The position numbers and the translations under genes are program-made. The notes below the pieces were generated by a model that was not told the origin of the DNA, did no database searches, and saw only the letters and a program-made list of their open reading frames with translations. This document shows, in pieces, positions 43,309 through 52,818 of a DNA stretch of 64,000 bases (within the stretch, counting starts at the first letter, position 1; each line of letters starts with the position of its first letter). Source of the DNA: Treponema sp. (GTDB taxonomy: Bacteria > Spirochaetota > Spirochaetia > Treponematales > Treponemataceae); the NCBI GenBank assembly GCA_017446265.1, contig JAFSRD010000027.1, positions 124,001-188,000 of the forward strand. Direction: 5' to 3'.

Positions 43309-44727
43309 TTACAGCGTTCCTTTCATTTCAAGACGAATTAGGTTGTTCATTTCTACAGCATATTCAAGAGGCAGCTCCTTGCTCACCGGATTTGCAAAAC
43401 CGCTTACAATCATGCTCCTCGCCTCGTCTTCTGCAATTCCGCGCGACATGAGATAGAAGATTGCATCGTCAGAGATGCGCCCGATTTTTGCTTCGTGTCC
43501 TACATCAACATCGTCGTTGTGAATCTCCATGGCGGGCACGGTGTCGCTTCGAGAGCCTGCGTCGAGCATGAGCGATTCGCATGAGACAGATGCTTTGCTT
43601 CCATGCGCATTTTTGTCGATATATACTGCGGAGCGGTACGTGCTCACGCCGCCGCCCTTTGAAATTGATTTTGTGGTGATGACGCTTGACGTATGCGGCG
43701 CCAGATGATTCATTTTTGCGCCAGTGTCAAGGTTTTGCCCATTTCCCGCAAACGTAACGCCTGTAAACTCTGCGCGCGCCTTTTCACCGACTAAATCGCT
43801 TTGCGGATATAAGTACGATATATGCGAGCCGAACGAACCTGAAACCCATTCAATTGCGCCGCCTGCTTCAACGCGCGCTCGTTTTGTGTTCAAGTTGTAC
43901 ATGTTTTTTGACCAGTTTTCAATTGTGGAGTAGCGCAAATGCGCGTTCTTTGCGACAAACAGCTCAACGCAACCTGCATGCAAATTTGCAACGTTATACT
44001 TTGGCGCAGAGCATCCTTCAATGAAGTGCAAGTATGCGTCTTCGTCAACGATGATAAGCGTGTGCTCAAACTGTCCCGCGCCTTTTGCGTTGAAGCGGAA
44101 ATACGACTGAAGCGGAAACGCCATATGCACGCCTTTGGGCACGTACACGAACGAACCGCCCGACCACACTGCTCCGTGAAGCGCTGCAAATTTGTGGTGG
44201 CGCGGCGTAATCAGTTGCATAAAGTGCTCTTGAATCATGTCCGCGTAGTTGCCGCGGAGCGCGCTTTCAAAGTCTGAGTAGACGACACCCTGCTTTGCAA
44301 CTATATCCTGTATGTTGTGATAGACAAGCTCACTGTCGTATTGCGCGCCTACTCCAGCAAGAGAGGTGCGCTCCGCTTCGGGAATGCCGAGTTTTTCAAA
44401 TGTTTCTTTTATGTCTTGCGGCACATCTTCCCAGCGCGTTTGCATCTTTGTGTTAGGTCGTACATAGGTGACTATGTGCTCCATGTGCAAGTCGCTTAAA
44501 TCTGGTCCCCAGTTTGGAACTTTTAGCTCATTGTAAATTTCAAGCGAGCGCAATCGGAAGTCTCTCATCCATGCAGGATCATTTTTATCGTCTGAAAGTT
44601 TTTTAACAATTTCTTCGGTGAGACCTGGGTCGTTGCGGTAAAAATCTTTTTCTTCATATCGAAAATCGTACATCGACGTGTCTATGTTGATGTTGGCGGC
44701 AGTGTTTCTGTCAATGACTTCGCTCAT
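43309..44727 (-). CDS. sufB: Fe-S assembly protein SufB
   Basis: A 472-residue core scaffold on which clusters are built. Clear motifs: YVPKGVHMAFPLQSYFR, IEGCSAPKYNVANLHAGCVE, the SKGGGVSTYRSAVYI block and GHEAKIGRISDDAIFYLMSRG. The ATG at 44727 has GAGG 6 nt upstream; a GTG at 44742 is weaker. sufC ends 11 nt before it. Length and motifs are standard, so it should be functional. Confidence 0.96.
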   Translation of the reverse strand: MSEVIDRNTAANINIDTSMYDFRYEEKDFYRNDPGLTEEIVKKLSDDKNDPAWMRDFRLRSLEIYNELKVPNWGPDLSDLHMEHIVTYVRPNTKMQTRWEDVPQDIKETFEKLGIPEAERTSLAGVGAQYDSELVYHNIQDIVAKQGVVYSDFESALRGNYADMIQEHFMQLITPRHHKFAALHGAVWSGGSFVYVPKGVHMAFPLQSYFRFNAKGAGQFEHTLIIVDEDAYLHFIEGCSAPKYNVANLHAGCVELFVAKNAHLRYSTIENWSKNMYNLNTKRARVEAGGAIEWVSGSFGSHISYLYPQSDLVGEKARAEFTGVTFAGNGQNLDTGAKMNHLAPHTSSVITTKSISKGGGVSTYRSAVYIDKNAHGSKASVSCESLMLDAGSRSDTVPAMEIHNDDVDVGHEAKIGRISDDAIFYLMSRGIAEDEARSMIVSGFANPVSKELPLEYAVEMNNLIRLEMKGTL

Positions 44728-44738
44728 ATGCTGCCTCT

Positions 44739-45491
44739 TCACTGCACGACGGCTTCAAACTGCTCAAAGCCGTTTTTGTTGATTTCTGCAACGAGCGAAC
44801 GGTCGCCTGTCTTAACAATTCTTCCTTTTACGATGACATGCACAAAATCAACATGCAGCGCTTCAAGAATCTTCGTCGAATGTGTGATTATGAGCAGTGT
44901 GCCGTCATGATGGGTTTTGTACTCCTCAATGCCTTTAGACACAGTGCGCACTGCGTCAACATCAAGACCTGAATCTGTTTCGTCAAGAATAGCGAATTTT
45001 GGATTGAGCATAAGGAGTTGGAGTATTTCGCTTTTTTTGCGCTCGCCGCCTGAAAAACCTACATTCAAATCGCGCGCAGCATACGAGAAATCCATGTTAA
45101 GCAGTGTCATCGTGGCCTGTAAATCTTTTTGAAACTGGAACAATTTTACGCGCTCACCAGTGCGTTGCTGAATTGCGCTGCGCATGAATGTTTCAAGCGA
45201 AATGCCCGGCACTTCAAGCGGATTTTGAAACGAAAGAAAAATGCCCGCTTTTGCGCGGGCATCGGCTTTTTCTTCGGTAATATCATTCCCTTCAAACGTG
45301 ATAGTTCCATGCGTGAGCGTGTAGGCGGGGTTTCCCATGACGACATTTCCGAGCGTCGATTTGCCTGCCCCGTTTGGCCCCATAAGCACATGCGTTTCGC
45401 CCTTGTTGATTTTCAAAGCTATATCGCAAAGAACAGGCTTTTCGTCTATGTCAACAGAAATATGTTGAAGATCAAGCAATACATCACTCAT
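44739..45491 (-). CDS. sufC: Fe-S assembly ATPase SufC
   Basis: A 250-residue ABC-type ATPase that energises SufB-SufD. Walker A is GPNGAGKST, the signature FSGGERKKSEI and Walker B FAILDETDSGLDVDAV are standard for SufC. The ATG at 45491 is chosen because AAGGAG lies 6 nt upstream; a start 27 nt earlier is possible but lacks a site. It is the first gene of the suf operon. Two similar palindromes upstream look like an operator. Confidence 0.96.
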   Translation of the reverse strand: MSDVLLDLQHISVDIDEKPVLCDIALKINKGETHVLMGPNGAGKSTLGNVVMGNPAYTLTHGTITFEGNDITEEKADARAKAGIFLSFQNPLEVPGISLETFMRSAIQQRTGERVKLFQFQKDLQATMTLLNMDFSYAARDLNVGFSGGERKKSEILQLLMLNPKFAILDETDSGLDVDAVRTVSKGIEEYKTHHDGTLLIITHSTKILEALHVDFVHVIVKGRIVKTGDRSLVAEINKNGFEQFEAVVQ

Positions 45492-45523
45492 ATCATACTC
45501 CTTATGTATGTTTGCCATAAAAA

Positions 45524-45557
45524 GGTTAATTATCCACGAAAAAAATAGGTAATTACC
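45524..45557. promoter_or_regulatory. Paired palindromes upstream of sufC, possible operator
   Basis: GGTTAATTATCC (45524-45535, one imperfect pair) and GGTAATTACC (45548-45557, perfect) have centres 23 nt apart, about two helical turns. Both share the GGTWAATTA core. They lie 33-66 nt upstream of the sufC ATG, where an iron or Fe-S sensing repressor would bind. The interval 45492-45600 holds no gene. Confidence 0.5.
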
Positions 45558-45600
45558 CCGCTTTTAATATAGTGATTAATACAGAAAAAAGCAAGAGCAC

Positions 45601-45863
45601 AAAAAATCCGAACTGGTGCAGGATTTTTTGTGCGTCTAAATAGCAAAAATCGCGAGAGCGATTTTTACAGGTATTGAGAAAAAATCCGAACTGGTGCTAC
45701 TCGCAGCAAGCGCAACGCGCGAAGCTACAAGCAGGATTTTTTGTGCGTCTAAATAGCAAAAATCGCGAGAGCGATTTTTACGGGTATTGAGAAAAAATCC
45801 GAACTGGTGCTACTCGCAGCAAGCGCAACGCGCGAAGCTACAAGCGGGATTTTTTGTGCGTCT
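45601..45863. repeat. Tandem array of bidirectional terminator units (3 copies)
   Basis: Three direct copies begin at 45601, 45679 and 45792. Copies 2 and 3 have a 113-nt period and differ at very few bases; copy 1 lacks 35 nt internally, and copy 3 lacks the second hairpin. Each full unit holds an outer stem AAAAAATCC...GGATTTTTT and a second hairpin AAAAATCGC-GAGA-GCGATTTTT (for example 45645-45666). Both have T-runs on either strand, so the array should stop transcription both ways between the chemoreceptor gene and sufC. Confidence 0.85.
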
Positions 45864-45883
45864 TTAAAGGTGTTGTTTGGCAG

Positions 45884-48112
45884 CTACACTTTAAACTTAT
45901 CTACTTCCCTTGCCAGATTTTCAATGCCTTCTTTATTGTTTTGCGTAATATCATTTACTGCCTGCACCGCGTTGTTTATCTGCACGGCGCCGTTTGCCAT
46001 CTCGTTCATTGCATCAGTAATGCGTCTTGTCATGTTGTCGAGATTTTGCATTTCACGTGCGACTTGCTCGCCACCTTTGAGCATTTCATCAGAGCCTGCT
46101 TTTACTTCTGCCGTTACGTTGTTTATCGCTTTAATTGCAGCAAGCACTTTTCGATTGCTGCTTTCCTGTTCTTCAAGAGATTTTGTGAGTCGTATGCTTA
46201 AATCTTTTACTTGTTCGGCGAGCGTAAAAATCACATTGAATTTTTCTTCGACAACTTTTGAAGAGGCAGAAAGAGAAGCTATCTCTACGCTCAATGCGTT
46301 GAGTGTTGTCGTAATTGTCTTTCCTTGACTGTCCGACTCTTCTGAAAGTTTTCTGATTTCATCTGCGACGACGGCAAAACCTTTGCCCGCATCTCCTGCG
46401 TGAGCTGCTTCAATAGCGGCATTCATGGCCAGAAGATTTGTCTGCTCGGCAATATGCTGAATGATATTTGACGCTTCCATGAGCGAGTCTGACTCTTCTG
46501 CGATTTTTTGCGTTACGCTGTTTGAATTAATAAGCGTATTTTTGCCGTCGTCAGTTGCATCGGCAAGGTTTTTAATAGCGGTATCATTTTGCGAAAGAAT
46601 TTCGCTAATCGAAACGATATTTGCAACCATATCTTCGCTTAACTGGTTCGATTCATGGACGCTCGCCGCTTGACGCTCAATGCTCCGATTAAGCTGCTTG
46701 ATTGTGTGAATGATTTCTTCCATTGTGGCAGCAGTCTCTGTAACACTTGACGCTTGCGTCATCACTTGATGTTTTACGTCATCGATATTTGTACTGATTT
46801 GATTTATCGAATCTGTAGTTTTAGCCATATTTGATGAAAGATTGGCGCTCGTTTCATTAAGTAATTGTATGTTGTTTTTAACGCCTCTCATAGAGTTAGC
46901 AATTTTCTTTATCGTTTTATTAAATGATTGCGCTATGTCTGCAACTTCATCATTTCCTTTTACAGAAATTGATGCTGTTAAATCTCCATCGCCTTCTGCA
47001 ATATTTCCGAGCGCCCCTGATATTTTTTTTAGCGATTTGCCCATGTGCAGCGATGTAAATGCTATTATCACTCCAATTACTATTATAACAATGATGAACC
47101 TAACAAGAACAAAAATTGCTATGCGTCTGCTTGTTTGTGCTGCCTCATTTTGAGAATCAAAAACTATAAAATTAAGCGTCATAAACTCATTGTCCGAAGG
47201 CCTTGTGTAAATCATATGCTGCTGTTTGTTGATAACTGCATGTATGCGTGTTTTTTCGCCGGCAGTATAATTTTCAAGCTCTGGAATGCCGAGTTCTTTT
47301 ATATCTTTGAAAATATTTTCAGGCTCCATCGTATTAACGAATACGAATCCCGATACATCGGTCAATATGAGGTTTAGCCCTGTTTGCTCTGCAACTCCAG
47401 TTACTAGATTTAGAAGATCGGTTAAGTCTCCTGCGCACGAGAGCACTCCTTTTATTGAGCCATCGAGATTTTTCACTGTTGATACTACTGAATAATTTAC
47501 TGTGTTATATGTTGTTTTATGCGCATCAGTAAAATTAACTTTTTGAGGATTATTCTTTCCCAGTTTATACCAGTCGCGAGTTCGCGGGTCATATCCATTT
47601 TTTCTCGTTTGCAGAGGATATTCTATAATGCCTGCGTTTGATTCTAGGGCAAAGCCTGCATTTGCAAGGGCAGGAACATGCTCAATAACTTGTACGAAAA
47701 ATTCGTAAACTGAATTTTCGTATTCACCATTTGCCCACGGCGTCATTTCGGTTGCACCGCTTGGAGAATTTTTATATAAATATGAAGTAATAGCTTGTGA
47801 GGAACTTCTGAGCAACGGGCTTTCTGCAATATACTTAACAGTATCTTTTACGTTAGAAAAATATGTTTGTAATGTTGTATCGATAAGGGTCAACTGATCT
47901 TGTACTTCTTTTTCATAACGCTCTGCCATTGTGGCATTGAAATACTTATTAATAGTAATGCCCAAAAAGATAAGCCATAAAATAGACAATGGCAATGAAA
48001 AGAATAATAAGCGCGCAGTAATCGAAAATCGTTTTGACGTTTGGCGTGCAGTAGATGTACTATTGTTATTTATTAAATTTTCGTGGTGAGATACGTTGCT
48101 CTCTTTTTTCAT
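45884..48112 (-). CDS. Methyl-accepting chemotaxis protein with dCache sensor
   Basis: A 742-residue chemoreceptor. Membrane helices at about 31-53 and 325-348 enclose a periplasmic dCache_1 domain (motif [23 protein letters not shown] is typical of ligand-binding Cache). A HAMP domain follows ([20 protein letters not shown]), then the signalling coiled coil with the hairpin tip [20 protein letters not shown]. The ligand cannot be named. No pentapeptide tether ends the protein. It is a single gene bounded downstream by the terminator array. GGAGA upstream of the ATG can act as ribosome site. Confidence 0.94.
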   Translation of the reverse strand: MKKESNVSHHENLINNNSTSTARQTSKRFSITARLLFFSLPLSILWLIFLGITINKYFNATMAERYEKEVQDQLTLIDTTLQTYFSNVKDTVKYIAESPLLRSSSQAITSYLYKNSPSGATEMTPWANGEYENSVYEFFVQVIEHVPALANAGFALESNAGIIEYPLQTRKNGYDPRTRDWYKLGKNNPQKVNFTDAHKTTYNTVNYSVVSTVKNLDGSIKGVLSCAGDLTDLLNLVTGVAEQTGLNLILTDVSGFVFVNTMEPENIFKDIKELGIPELENYTAGEKTRIHAVINKQQHMIYTRPSDNEFMTLNFIVFDSQNEAAQTSRRIAIFVLVRFIIVIIVIGVIIAFTSLHMGKSLKKISGALGNIAEGDGDLTASISVKGNDEVADIAQSFNKTIKKIANSMRGVKNNIQLLNETSANLSSNMAKTTDSINQISTNIDDVKHQVMTQASSVTETAATMEEIIHTIKQLNRSIERQAASVHESNQLSEDMVANIVSISEILSQNDTAIKNLADATDDGKNTLINSNSVTQKIAEESDSLMEASNIIQHIAEQTNLLAMNAAIEAAHAGDAGKGFAVVADEIRKLSEESDSQGKTITTTLNALSVEIASLSASSKVVEEKFNVIFTLAEQVKDLSIRLTKSLEEQESSNRKVLAAIKAINNVTAEVKAGSDEMLKGGEQVAREMQNLDNMTRRITDAMNEMANGAVQINNAVQAVNDITQNNKEGIENLAREVDKFKV

Positions 48113-48141
48113 ATTTTCTCTATCTCCGCAAGTAATAGAAG

Positions 48142-48232
48142 TTGAGGGTTTTAACTCGTTAAAATATCACGCGTTAAAACATCGCATTTCAAAATAACCC
48201 TGTCTAAAACTGATGTTTCCGAACAGGCTTAA
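48142..48232. repeat. Dispersed hairpin repeat, copy 1
   Basis: This stretch shares long identical blocks (TTTTAACTCGTTAA, ATCGCATTTCAAA, TTTCCGAACAGG) in the same order with 53630-53707. It has an extra 15 nt (a local duplication around GTTAAAA). It lies in the 315-nt gap between the chemoreceptor and rpsP; the rest of that gap holds an AT-rich palindromic tract near 48296-48322 and promoters. Confidence 0.75.
48164..48192 (-). promoter_or_regulatory. Possible promoter of the chemoreceptor gene
   Basis: TTGAAA, 17 nt and TGATAT on the minus strand, inside repeat copy 1. The leader would be about 45 nt. Confidence 0.4.
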
Positions 48233-48324
48233 TATAAAAAATTTTATATTTTATATATATACCATATTTTATGTATTGTCTACTAGCTGCTCACGAATTC
48301 ATAATTATAATCATAATTATAACA

Positions 48325-48353
48325 TTGACGAGGCAGCATTGTTTCAGTATAAT
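48325..48353 (+). promoter_or_regulatory. Strong promoter of the rpsP operon
   Basis: TTGACG (48325-48330), a 17-nt spacer and TATAAT (48348-48353) are close to consensus. The leader to rpsP is about 68 nt and includes GGAGG 5-6 nt before the ATG. Confidence 0.85.
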
Positions 48354-48427
48354 GCTATTTTACACGCTCATAGAGCGTATCATTTTAGGACTTGGCTCTA
48401 TTCGGTTCGAGTTCTGTGGAGGAATAA

Positions 48428-48688
48428 ATGGTAAAAATTAGACTTAAACGGCTTGGCACGCAAAAACGTCCGTATTATCGCGTTGTTGTCATGGATGCAC
48501 TCAAGCCACGCGACGGAAAAGCTATCGAAGAAATTGGCACATATCATCCGATAGAAGCTGAAGACAAGCAGGTGAACGTTGATGTCGCACGTGCAAAATA
48601 CTGGATAAGTGTTGGTGCGCAGCCGACACCTATTGTCAAAAAACTTATCAATCGCCAAATTGCAAAGTCGGGCACTGTTTCGGAGTAA
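48428..48688 (+). CDS. rpsP: 30S ribosomal protein S16
   Basis: An 86-residue small-subunit protein needed for 30S assembly. The N-terminal MVKIRLKRLGTQKRPYYRVV and the RDGKAIEEIGTYHP segment are diagnostic. TGGAGG precedes the ATG. It opens the conserved cluster rpsP-khpA-rimM-trmD-rplS, which runs without internal promoters that I can see. Confidence 0.98.
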   Translation: MVKIRLKRLGTQKRPYYRVVVMDALKPRDGKAIEEIGTYHPIEAEDKQVNVDVARAKYWISVGAQPTPIVKKLINRQIAKSGTVSE

Positions 48689-48697
48689 GTGGACTGC

Positions 48698-48931
48698 ATG
48701 GAAAAAGAGTTGATTGAATACATTGCAAAGTCGCTTGTTGACGACCCGTCTGCTGTTTCAGTGACAGAAGCAGAAAGTGAAAAAGGACCTGTGCTGCAAC
48801 TCAAAGTTGCAGAGGGCGATATTGGCAAAGTGATTGGCAAGTACGGCCGCATTGCAAAAGCTATGCGTACGGTGTTGAGTGCTTCAAGCGCAAAAGAAGG
48901 AAAGCGTTACAGCCTTGACATTTTAGATTAG
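48698..48931 (+). CDS. khpA: KH-domain RNA-binding protein KhpA
   Basis: A 77-residue single KH domain with the GKVIGKYGRIAKAMR loop (GxxG motif) that contacts RNA. KhpA/YlqC partners KhpB and influences cell elongation and small-RNA function in Firmicutes. I chose ATG 48698; a GTG at 48689 would directly follow the rpsP stop. Standard place between rpsP and rimM. Confidence 0.93.
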   Translation: MEKELIEYIAKSLVDDPSAVSVTEAESEKGPVLQLKVAEGDIGKVIGKYGRIAKAMRTVLSASSAKEGKRYSLDILD

Positions 48932-48939
48932 CGTTGGCG

Positions 48940-49518
48940 ATGCAGCAGTTTGTTGTTGGATTTGTCCGCGCTTCTCACGGAATTGCGGGTGAATGTAAAG
49001 TGGAGAGTGCCTCCGGGTCATACGAGCATATTGCGCGACTCAAAGAGGTTGCTTTACGGCATGGCGAAACGACAAAAACGTGCAGCATTGTGTCTGCGCG
49101 GTTTGCATCTTCGTGTTTGCTTGTTAAATTTGCGGGGATCGATTCTCCTGAAGAAGTACGCAAGTATAACGGATGGGAAATCGTTGTGCCGCGTGAGTAC
49201 GCTTACCAATTAAAAGAAGGTGAGTGGTATATCGAGGACTTGAAAAATTGTTCTCTAATTTATGAGAACAGAAATGGATTGTCAAACAGTGTTTCTATTG
49301 AGACAATAGGAACGATTACAGACGTATTGGAAGGCGGAGAAGCGTACTTGTTTGAAGTGCGTCTCTCTGAGGAATGCAGCGTTCTTGCTGACAATATTAA
49401 GCGCACTGCGTCGGGGAAGCCGCGTACAGTGTATGTGCCGTTTGTCGATGAGCATATTGGTACTATTGATATTGAAAACAAAACGGTGCTTCTCATGCAC
49501 CTCTGGATTGTGGAGTAG
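48940..49518 (+). CDS. rimM: 16S rRNA processing protein RimM
   Basis: A 192-residue 30S maturation factor with an N-terminal RimM beta-barrel (VVGFVRASHGIAGECKVES, the family's start motif) and a C-terminal PRC barrel (EGEWYIEDLKNCSLIYE, VYVPFVDEHIGTIDIENKTV). ATG 48940 starts at the motif; a TTG 6 nt earlier is less likely. The linker is slightly long. trmD starts 3 nt after the stop. Confidence 0.94.
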   Translation: MQQFVVGFVRASHGIAGECKVESASGSYEHIARLKEVALRHGETTKTCSIVSARFASSCLLVKFAGIDSPEEVRKYNGWEIVVPREYAYQLKEGEWYIEDLKNCSLIYENRNGLSNSVSIETIGTITDVLEGGEAYLFEVRLSEECSVLADNIKRTASGKPRTVYVPFVDEHIGTIDIENKTVLLMHLWIVE

Positions 49519-49521
49519 TCC

Positions 49522-50316
49522 ATGCAATTTACCGTGCTGACCTTGTTTCCTGAAATCCTGCGTGCATATGTTGATGCTTCAATTATGGCAAAAGCAGTTG
49601 AAAAGGGAATCATATCCTGCGCTCTGGTGAATGTGCGTGATTTTGCTTACGACAAGCACCGCACGTGCGATGACAGTCCCTATGGCGGTGGAGCGGGGCA
49701 GCTTATGATGGCTGAACCGCTCGGAGAAGCGCTTGAAAGCGTGCAGGCGCGCAAAAAGCATGTGATTTATGTAACGCCTGGAGGCAGGCCGTTTACACAA
49801 AAAAAAGCGATGGCACTGAGCAACGAAAAAGAGCTTGTGATTGTGTGTGGCAGATACGAAGGCATTGACCAGCGCATAATTGACATGTATGTTGACGAAG
49901 AGATTTCTGTTGGCGACTATGTGCTGTCGAGCGGCGAGGTGGCTGCGCTCGTTGTCATTGATGCAGTGTATCGATTGATTGACGGCGTTATATCTTCCGA
50001 GTCGCTTGAGGAAGAGAGCTATTCTAACGGATTGCTTGAGTATCCTCAGTATACGCGACCGCAGATGTACAACGGCATGGAAGTGCCTGACGTGCTCCTT
50101 TCAGGAAACCACGAGGCAATACGAACATGGCGGCTTAAACAGCGTATTGCAAAAACGCTTGCAAATCGTCCTGACATGATTTTTGCGCGTCGCAATGCAG
50201 GTACGCTTGCGCAAGAAGCAGAAGACATGATTGCGGAAATTACGGGGCAGGTTTTAAAAAATCGTGCTGCAAAAAAAACGAGACGGACAAAAGCTGCTCA
50301 AAAAACTGGAGATTAA
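49522..50316 (+). CDS. trmD: tRNA (guanine-N1)-methyltransferase TrmD
   Basis: A 264-residue SPOUT methyltransferase (EC 2.1.1.228) that makes m1G37 in tRNAs and prevents frameshifting. The knot motifs are present: [58 protein letters not shown] and the tRNA-binding [11 protein letters not shown]. The C-terminal 30 residues are Lys/Ala-rich beyond the core. rplS follows after 2 nt. Confidence 0.97.
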   Translation: MQFTVLTLFPEILRAYVDASIMAKAVEKGIISCALVNVRDFAYDKHRTCDDSPYGGGAGQLMMAEPLGEALESVQARKKHVIYVTPGGRPFTQKKAMALSNEKELVIVCGRYEGIDQRIIDMYVDEEISVGDYVLSSGEVAALVVIDAVYRLIDGVISSESLEEESYSNGLLEYPQYTRPQMYNGMEVPDVLLSGNHEAIRTWRLKQRIAKTLANRPDMIFARRNAGTLAQEAEDMIAEITGQVLKNRAAKKTRRTKAAQKTGD

Positions 50317-50318
50317 TT

Positions 50319-50768
50319 ATGGATATTATTAAGAGTATTGAAGAAAAACAAAAACGCGCGAGCGCAATGGGATTCAATATCGGCGACACCGTAAAAGTGT
50401 ATTTTAAAATCGTTGAAGGCAAAACAGAGCGCATTCAGATTTTTGAAGGCATTGTGATTGCAAAAAAACATGGCAGTACGCGTGAATCTTTTACTGTGAG
50501 AAAAGAGTCGTATGGCATTGGCGTGGAGCGCGTTTTCCCCATGCACTCGCCGCGCATCTCCAAAGTAGAAATTGTGCGACCTGGCAAAGTGCGTCGTGCA
50601 AAGCTGTATTACCTGCGCGATGCTGTCGGAAAAGCAAAGCGTGTTAAGACGCGCGTTGGCGGCAATGTCGCAGCCCAGCTTGCAGAGCGCAATGCACGTG
50701 TTAATGCCATTGCAACTGCTGAAGAAGCAAAAATTAAAGAAGCGCGCGTAGCAGCTGAAAATAAATAA
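50319..50768 (+). CDS. rplS: 50S ribosomal protein L19, extended C-terminus
   Basis: A 149-residue L19. The core ([63 protein letters not shown]) is standard and about 115 residues long. A further 30 residues, Ala-, Lys- and Glu-rich and probably helical, follow at the C-terminus. Such charged tails are also seen on RecA and TrmD in this window. Confidence 0.97.
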   Translation: MDIIKSIEEKQKRASAMGFNIGDTVKVYFKIVEGKTERIQIFEGIVIAKKHGSTRESFTVRKESYGIGVERVFPMHSPRISKVEIVRPGKVRRAKLYYLRDAVGKAKRVKTRVGGNVAAQLAERNARVNAIATAEEAKIKEARVAAENK

Positions 50769-50783
50769 ATTTTTACTTCTACA

Positions 50784-51902
50784 ATGAATACGACGCGCGG
50801 CGTATATATACCGGCAGCATCTCTTTCACATGCGGCAGGTATGCCTGTTTTGCGTGAAGGCGCGTCAGTGCGTGTGCGTGTCATTGCGCAGACAGGGTCT
50901 CAGTCATATGTCGTCTCTTTTGCAGGAAATCGTTTTGCGGTGACATCGCGCGTGCCGCTTGCAGAAGGTGCTGTGTTCAACGCTGTTGTCTCGTTTCAAA
51001 ACGGTACGATTACGCTGAAAGGTGAACACGCTGTTTTGTCACACGCACAGCTTGTGCAAACGCTTTCGCCTGAAGTGAATGCAGATGGCTCTCTTGCGCC
51101 AGAGCTTGCCCGTTACTTTTCTGAGCTTGGTCTTCGCCCCGATGCTGTTACGCTTGCGCTATTCAACGCGGTAAAAGAATTTGGCGCAAAGTTTGATGTG
51201 CGCGTTTTGAATAGAGTGCATGACATTGCGCTCAAATTCCCTGGAAAAGAAAAGGAAGCGGCAGAGGCTGCGCTTATGATGGAGCAAAAAGGCATGTGCG
51301 CTTCGTCAGATGCCGTTCATGCGCTGCTTGACAACGATGAATCAAACGGCAATGAAAACGGAAGCGGTGCAGATAGCGGCGCACGCTCGTTGTTACGCAA
51401 AAACGATGACATGCATGAATTGCTCAATGCGCTTACGCATGAGATACGTCAATTTTTTTGCGGCATTTTCGACGGGAGCGGGAGTAGCGTGCAGGAGTGC
51501 GATGTGCTCACTGTATTCAATCACCGTGCGAGTGCGGCAGAAACAAATATCGTGCAGATTCCGTTTGCCGTTGCGATTTCGGGTAAGGAGTGTGGCAGTG
51601 GGATTTTGCGCTGTTTTTTTGAAAAAAATCAAAAAAAGATGCAAAAGTGCGCGATAACAATCAATTTTTTGCACAAAAAATATTATTTTGTGATATACTT
51701 GAACGGTAAAACTGCTGTTGTAAAATACGGCAGCGATGAGCCTCACCATTTGCATGCCAGTGCAGCAGATGACCTGCGTGACTGCTTGCAAAAAGCGTTG
51801 TCTGGTCAGCGTGATGTTGTCGTTGTCAACGAAAATGCTGCAACGCTTGCAGGATTTTGCAGCGAGCGCGAAACTATTGCTATTGTGCGGGGGAGCGTAT
51901 GA
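50784..51902 (+). CDS. Unknown protein in FliK/YlqG-like position
   Basis: A 372-residue protein without signal peptide. The first 90 residues look like a small beta domain (VRVRVIAQTGSQSYVVSFAG, FNAVVSFQNGTITL), the middle is variable, and the C-terminal 130 residues mix beta and alpha structure (FAVAISGKECGSGILRCFF, AITINFLHKKYYFVIYLN). I do not recognise a family with certainty. In Bacillus the matching place before the FlhB-like ylqH is taken by ylqG, a FliK-like gene, so a link to flagellar export or hook length control is suggested by synteny only. It overlaps the next gene by 4 nt. Confidence 0.7.
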   Translation: MNTTRGVYIPAASLSHAAGMPVLREGASVRVRVIAQTGSQSYVVSFAGNRFAVTSRVPLAEGAVFNAVVSFQNGTITLKGEHAVLSHAQLVQTLSPEVNADGSLAPELARYFSELGLRPDAVTLALFNAVKEFGAKFDVRVLNRVHDIALKFPGKEKEAAEAALMMEQKGMCASSDAVHALLDNDESNGNENGSGADSGARSLLRKNDDMHELLNALTHEIRQFFCGIFDGSGSSVQECDVLTVFNHRASAAETNIVQIPFAVAISGKECGSGILRCFFEKNQKKMQKCAITINFLHKKYYFVIYLNGKTAVVKYGSDEPHHLHASAADDLRDCLQKALSGQRDVVVVNENAATLAGFCSERETIAIVRGSV

Positions 51903-52153
51903 GTGTAAAAAAAATCGTAGCGCTCAAGTACCCAGAAGGCGCGCCTGCTCCGTTCATAAGCGTGTCAGCGCGTGGTGCGCTTGCGGAGCGGCTTTTGAAA
52001 GTTGCAGCAGAGCACGGTGTTCCTGTTGTTGAAAATGGCATGCTCACAGATTTTCTTACATTGCAGGAAATCGGCTCATATGTGCCTGAAGAGACATGGG
52101 ACGTGTTGGCAGGAATTTTCGCATTTGTTATGAAAACGAATGCACGATTATAA
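51899..52153 (+). CDS. FlhB C-terminal-domain-like protein (YlqH/FhlX type)
   Basis: An 84-residue protein matching only the cytoplasmic tail of flagellar export protein FlhB: IVALKYPEGAPAPFISVSARG, LLKVAAEHGVPVVENGMLTD, and IGSYVPEETWDVLAGIFAFV. The autocleavage motif NPTH and the membrane part of FlhB are absent. Homologous small proteins in Bacillus (YlqH) and others can partly replace the FlhB tail. It starts within the stop of the preceding gene (ATGA). No other flagellar gene is near. Confidence 0.88.
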   Translation: MSVKKIVALKYPEGAPAPFISVSARGALAERLLKVAAEHGVPVVENGMLTDFLTLQEIGSYVPEETWDVLAGIFAFVMKTNARL

Positions 52154-52168
52154 AAGTTGGGAAAGAAT

Positions 52169-52453
52169 ATGGCTACATTTGAAAAAATTGCATGTGAGAG
52201 TATTAAAGAAGGAGTTCGGTTTTCTGCGCCTGTTTTTTTTGATGACGGCAAGAATATGTTTCTCGCTGAAGGAAAAGCTGCCAAGCCGTATCACATTGCG
52301 GCAATCAAGCGCTGGAAGCTTCCGTTTTTGCTCACGTATGGGCACATGTTGGATGCAGCAGAAATTGCAAAGGCCGAAGCTGTTGCTGATGAAGCTGGCG
52401 AGCTTGAAGCTATTGACGACCTTGAACCGCTTGAAGCTGTTGACGACTTGTGA
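52169..52453 (+). CDS. Small acidic protein, unknown
   Basis: A 94-residue soluble protein. ATG 52169 follows GGGAAAG; a TTG 12 nt upstream is an alternative. Residues about 10-55 ([37 protein letters not shown]) resemble the short N-terminal segment found before many HD-GYP domains, where a stored value is followed by a rising index helix. No HD-GYP domain follows. The C-terminal 30 residues are a repetitive acidic tail ([17 protein letters not shown]). It overlaps the YraN gene by 4 nt. Confidence 0.7.
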   Translation: MATFEKIACESIKEGVRFSAPVFFDDGKNMFLAEGKAAKPYHIAAIKRWKLPFLLTYGHMLDAAEIAKAEAVADEAGELEAIDDLEPLEAVDDL

Positions 52454-52818
52454 AAGACGCGCGCGTACATACGGGCAAGAGCGGCGAAGCGCGTGCTGCG
52501 CACTATCTTGAAGCACAAGGATTTTCTCTTGTTGCGCAAAACTGGCGCACGCGGTCGGGTGAAATCGACATAATAGCGTTTTGCAAAAACACGCTTGTTT
52601 TTGTTGAAGTGAAAACGCTTCCGCACGGAAATGCCGAGATGCTGGCGCATGTGCTCGGTAGCGCGAAGCAAAAAAGAATTGTAGAAATTTCTAAATGTTT
52701 CCTTGCAATCAATCGACAATATAGTAAGAGCTATATTCGGTACGATGTGATTGTAATTGACATGCCGGGATTTCCAGAAGTGTATCACATCGAAAATGCC
52801 TTTTCGGAGCTTTTATGA
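52450..52818 (+). CDS. YraN/UPF0102 family endonuclease-like protein
   Basis: A 122-residue protein of the YraN family with a restriction-endonuclease-like fold. The nuclease signature is intact: [30 protein letters not shown] and VFVEVKT (Glu-Asp...Glu-x-Lys). Biochemical function is poorly known; a role in DNA processing is assumed for the family. The start is a GTG overlapping the previous stop by 4 nt (GTGA). The YraN family often lies near trmD-rplS-rnhB, as here. Confidence 0.9.
   Translation: MKDARVHTGKSGEARAAHYLEAQGFSLVAQNWRTRSGEIDIIAFCKNTLVFVEVKTLPHGNAEMLAHVLGSAKQKRIVEISKCFLAINRQYSKSYIRYDVIVIDMPGFPEVYHIENAFSELL

Noticed and set aside
51600-51680. Frameshift at poly-A/T runs in the gene at 50784-51902
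   Set aside because: The frame stays open and protein-like on both sides, so the runs are tolerated and no break is needed.
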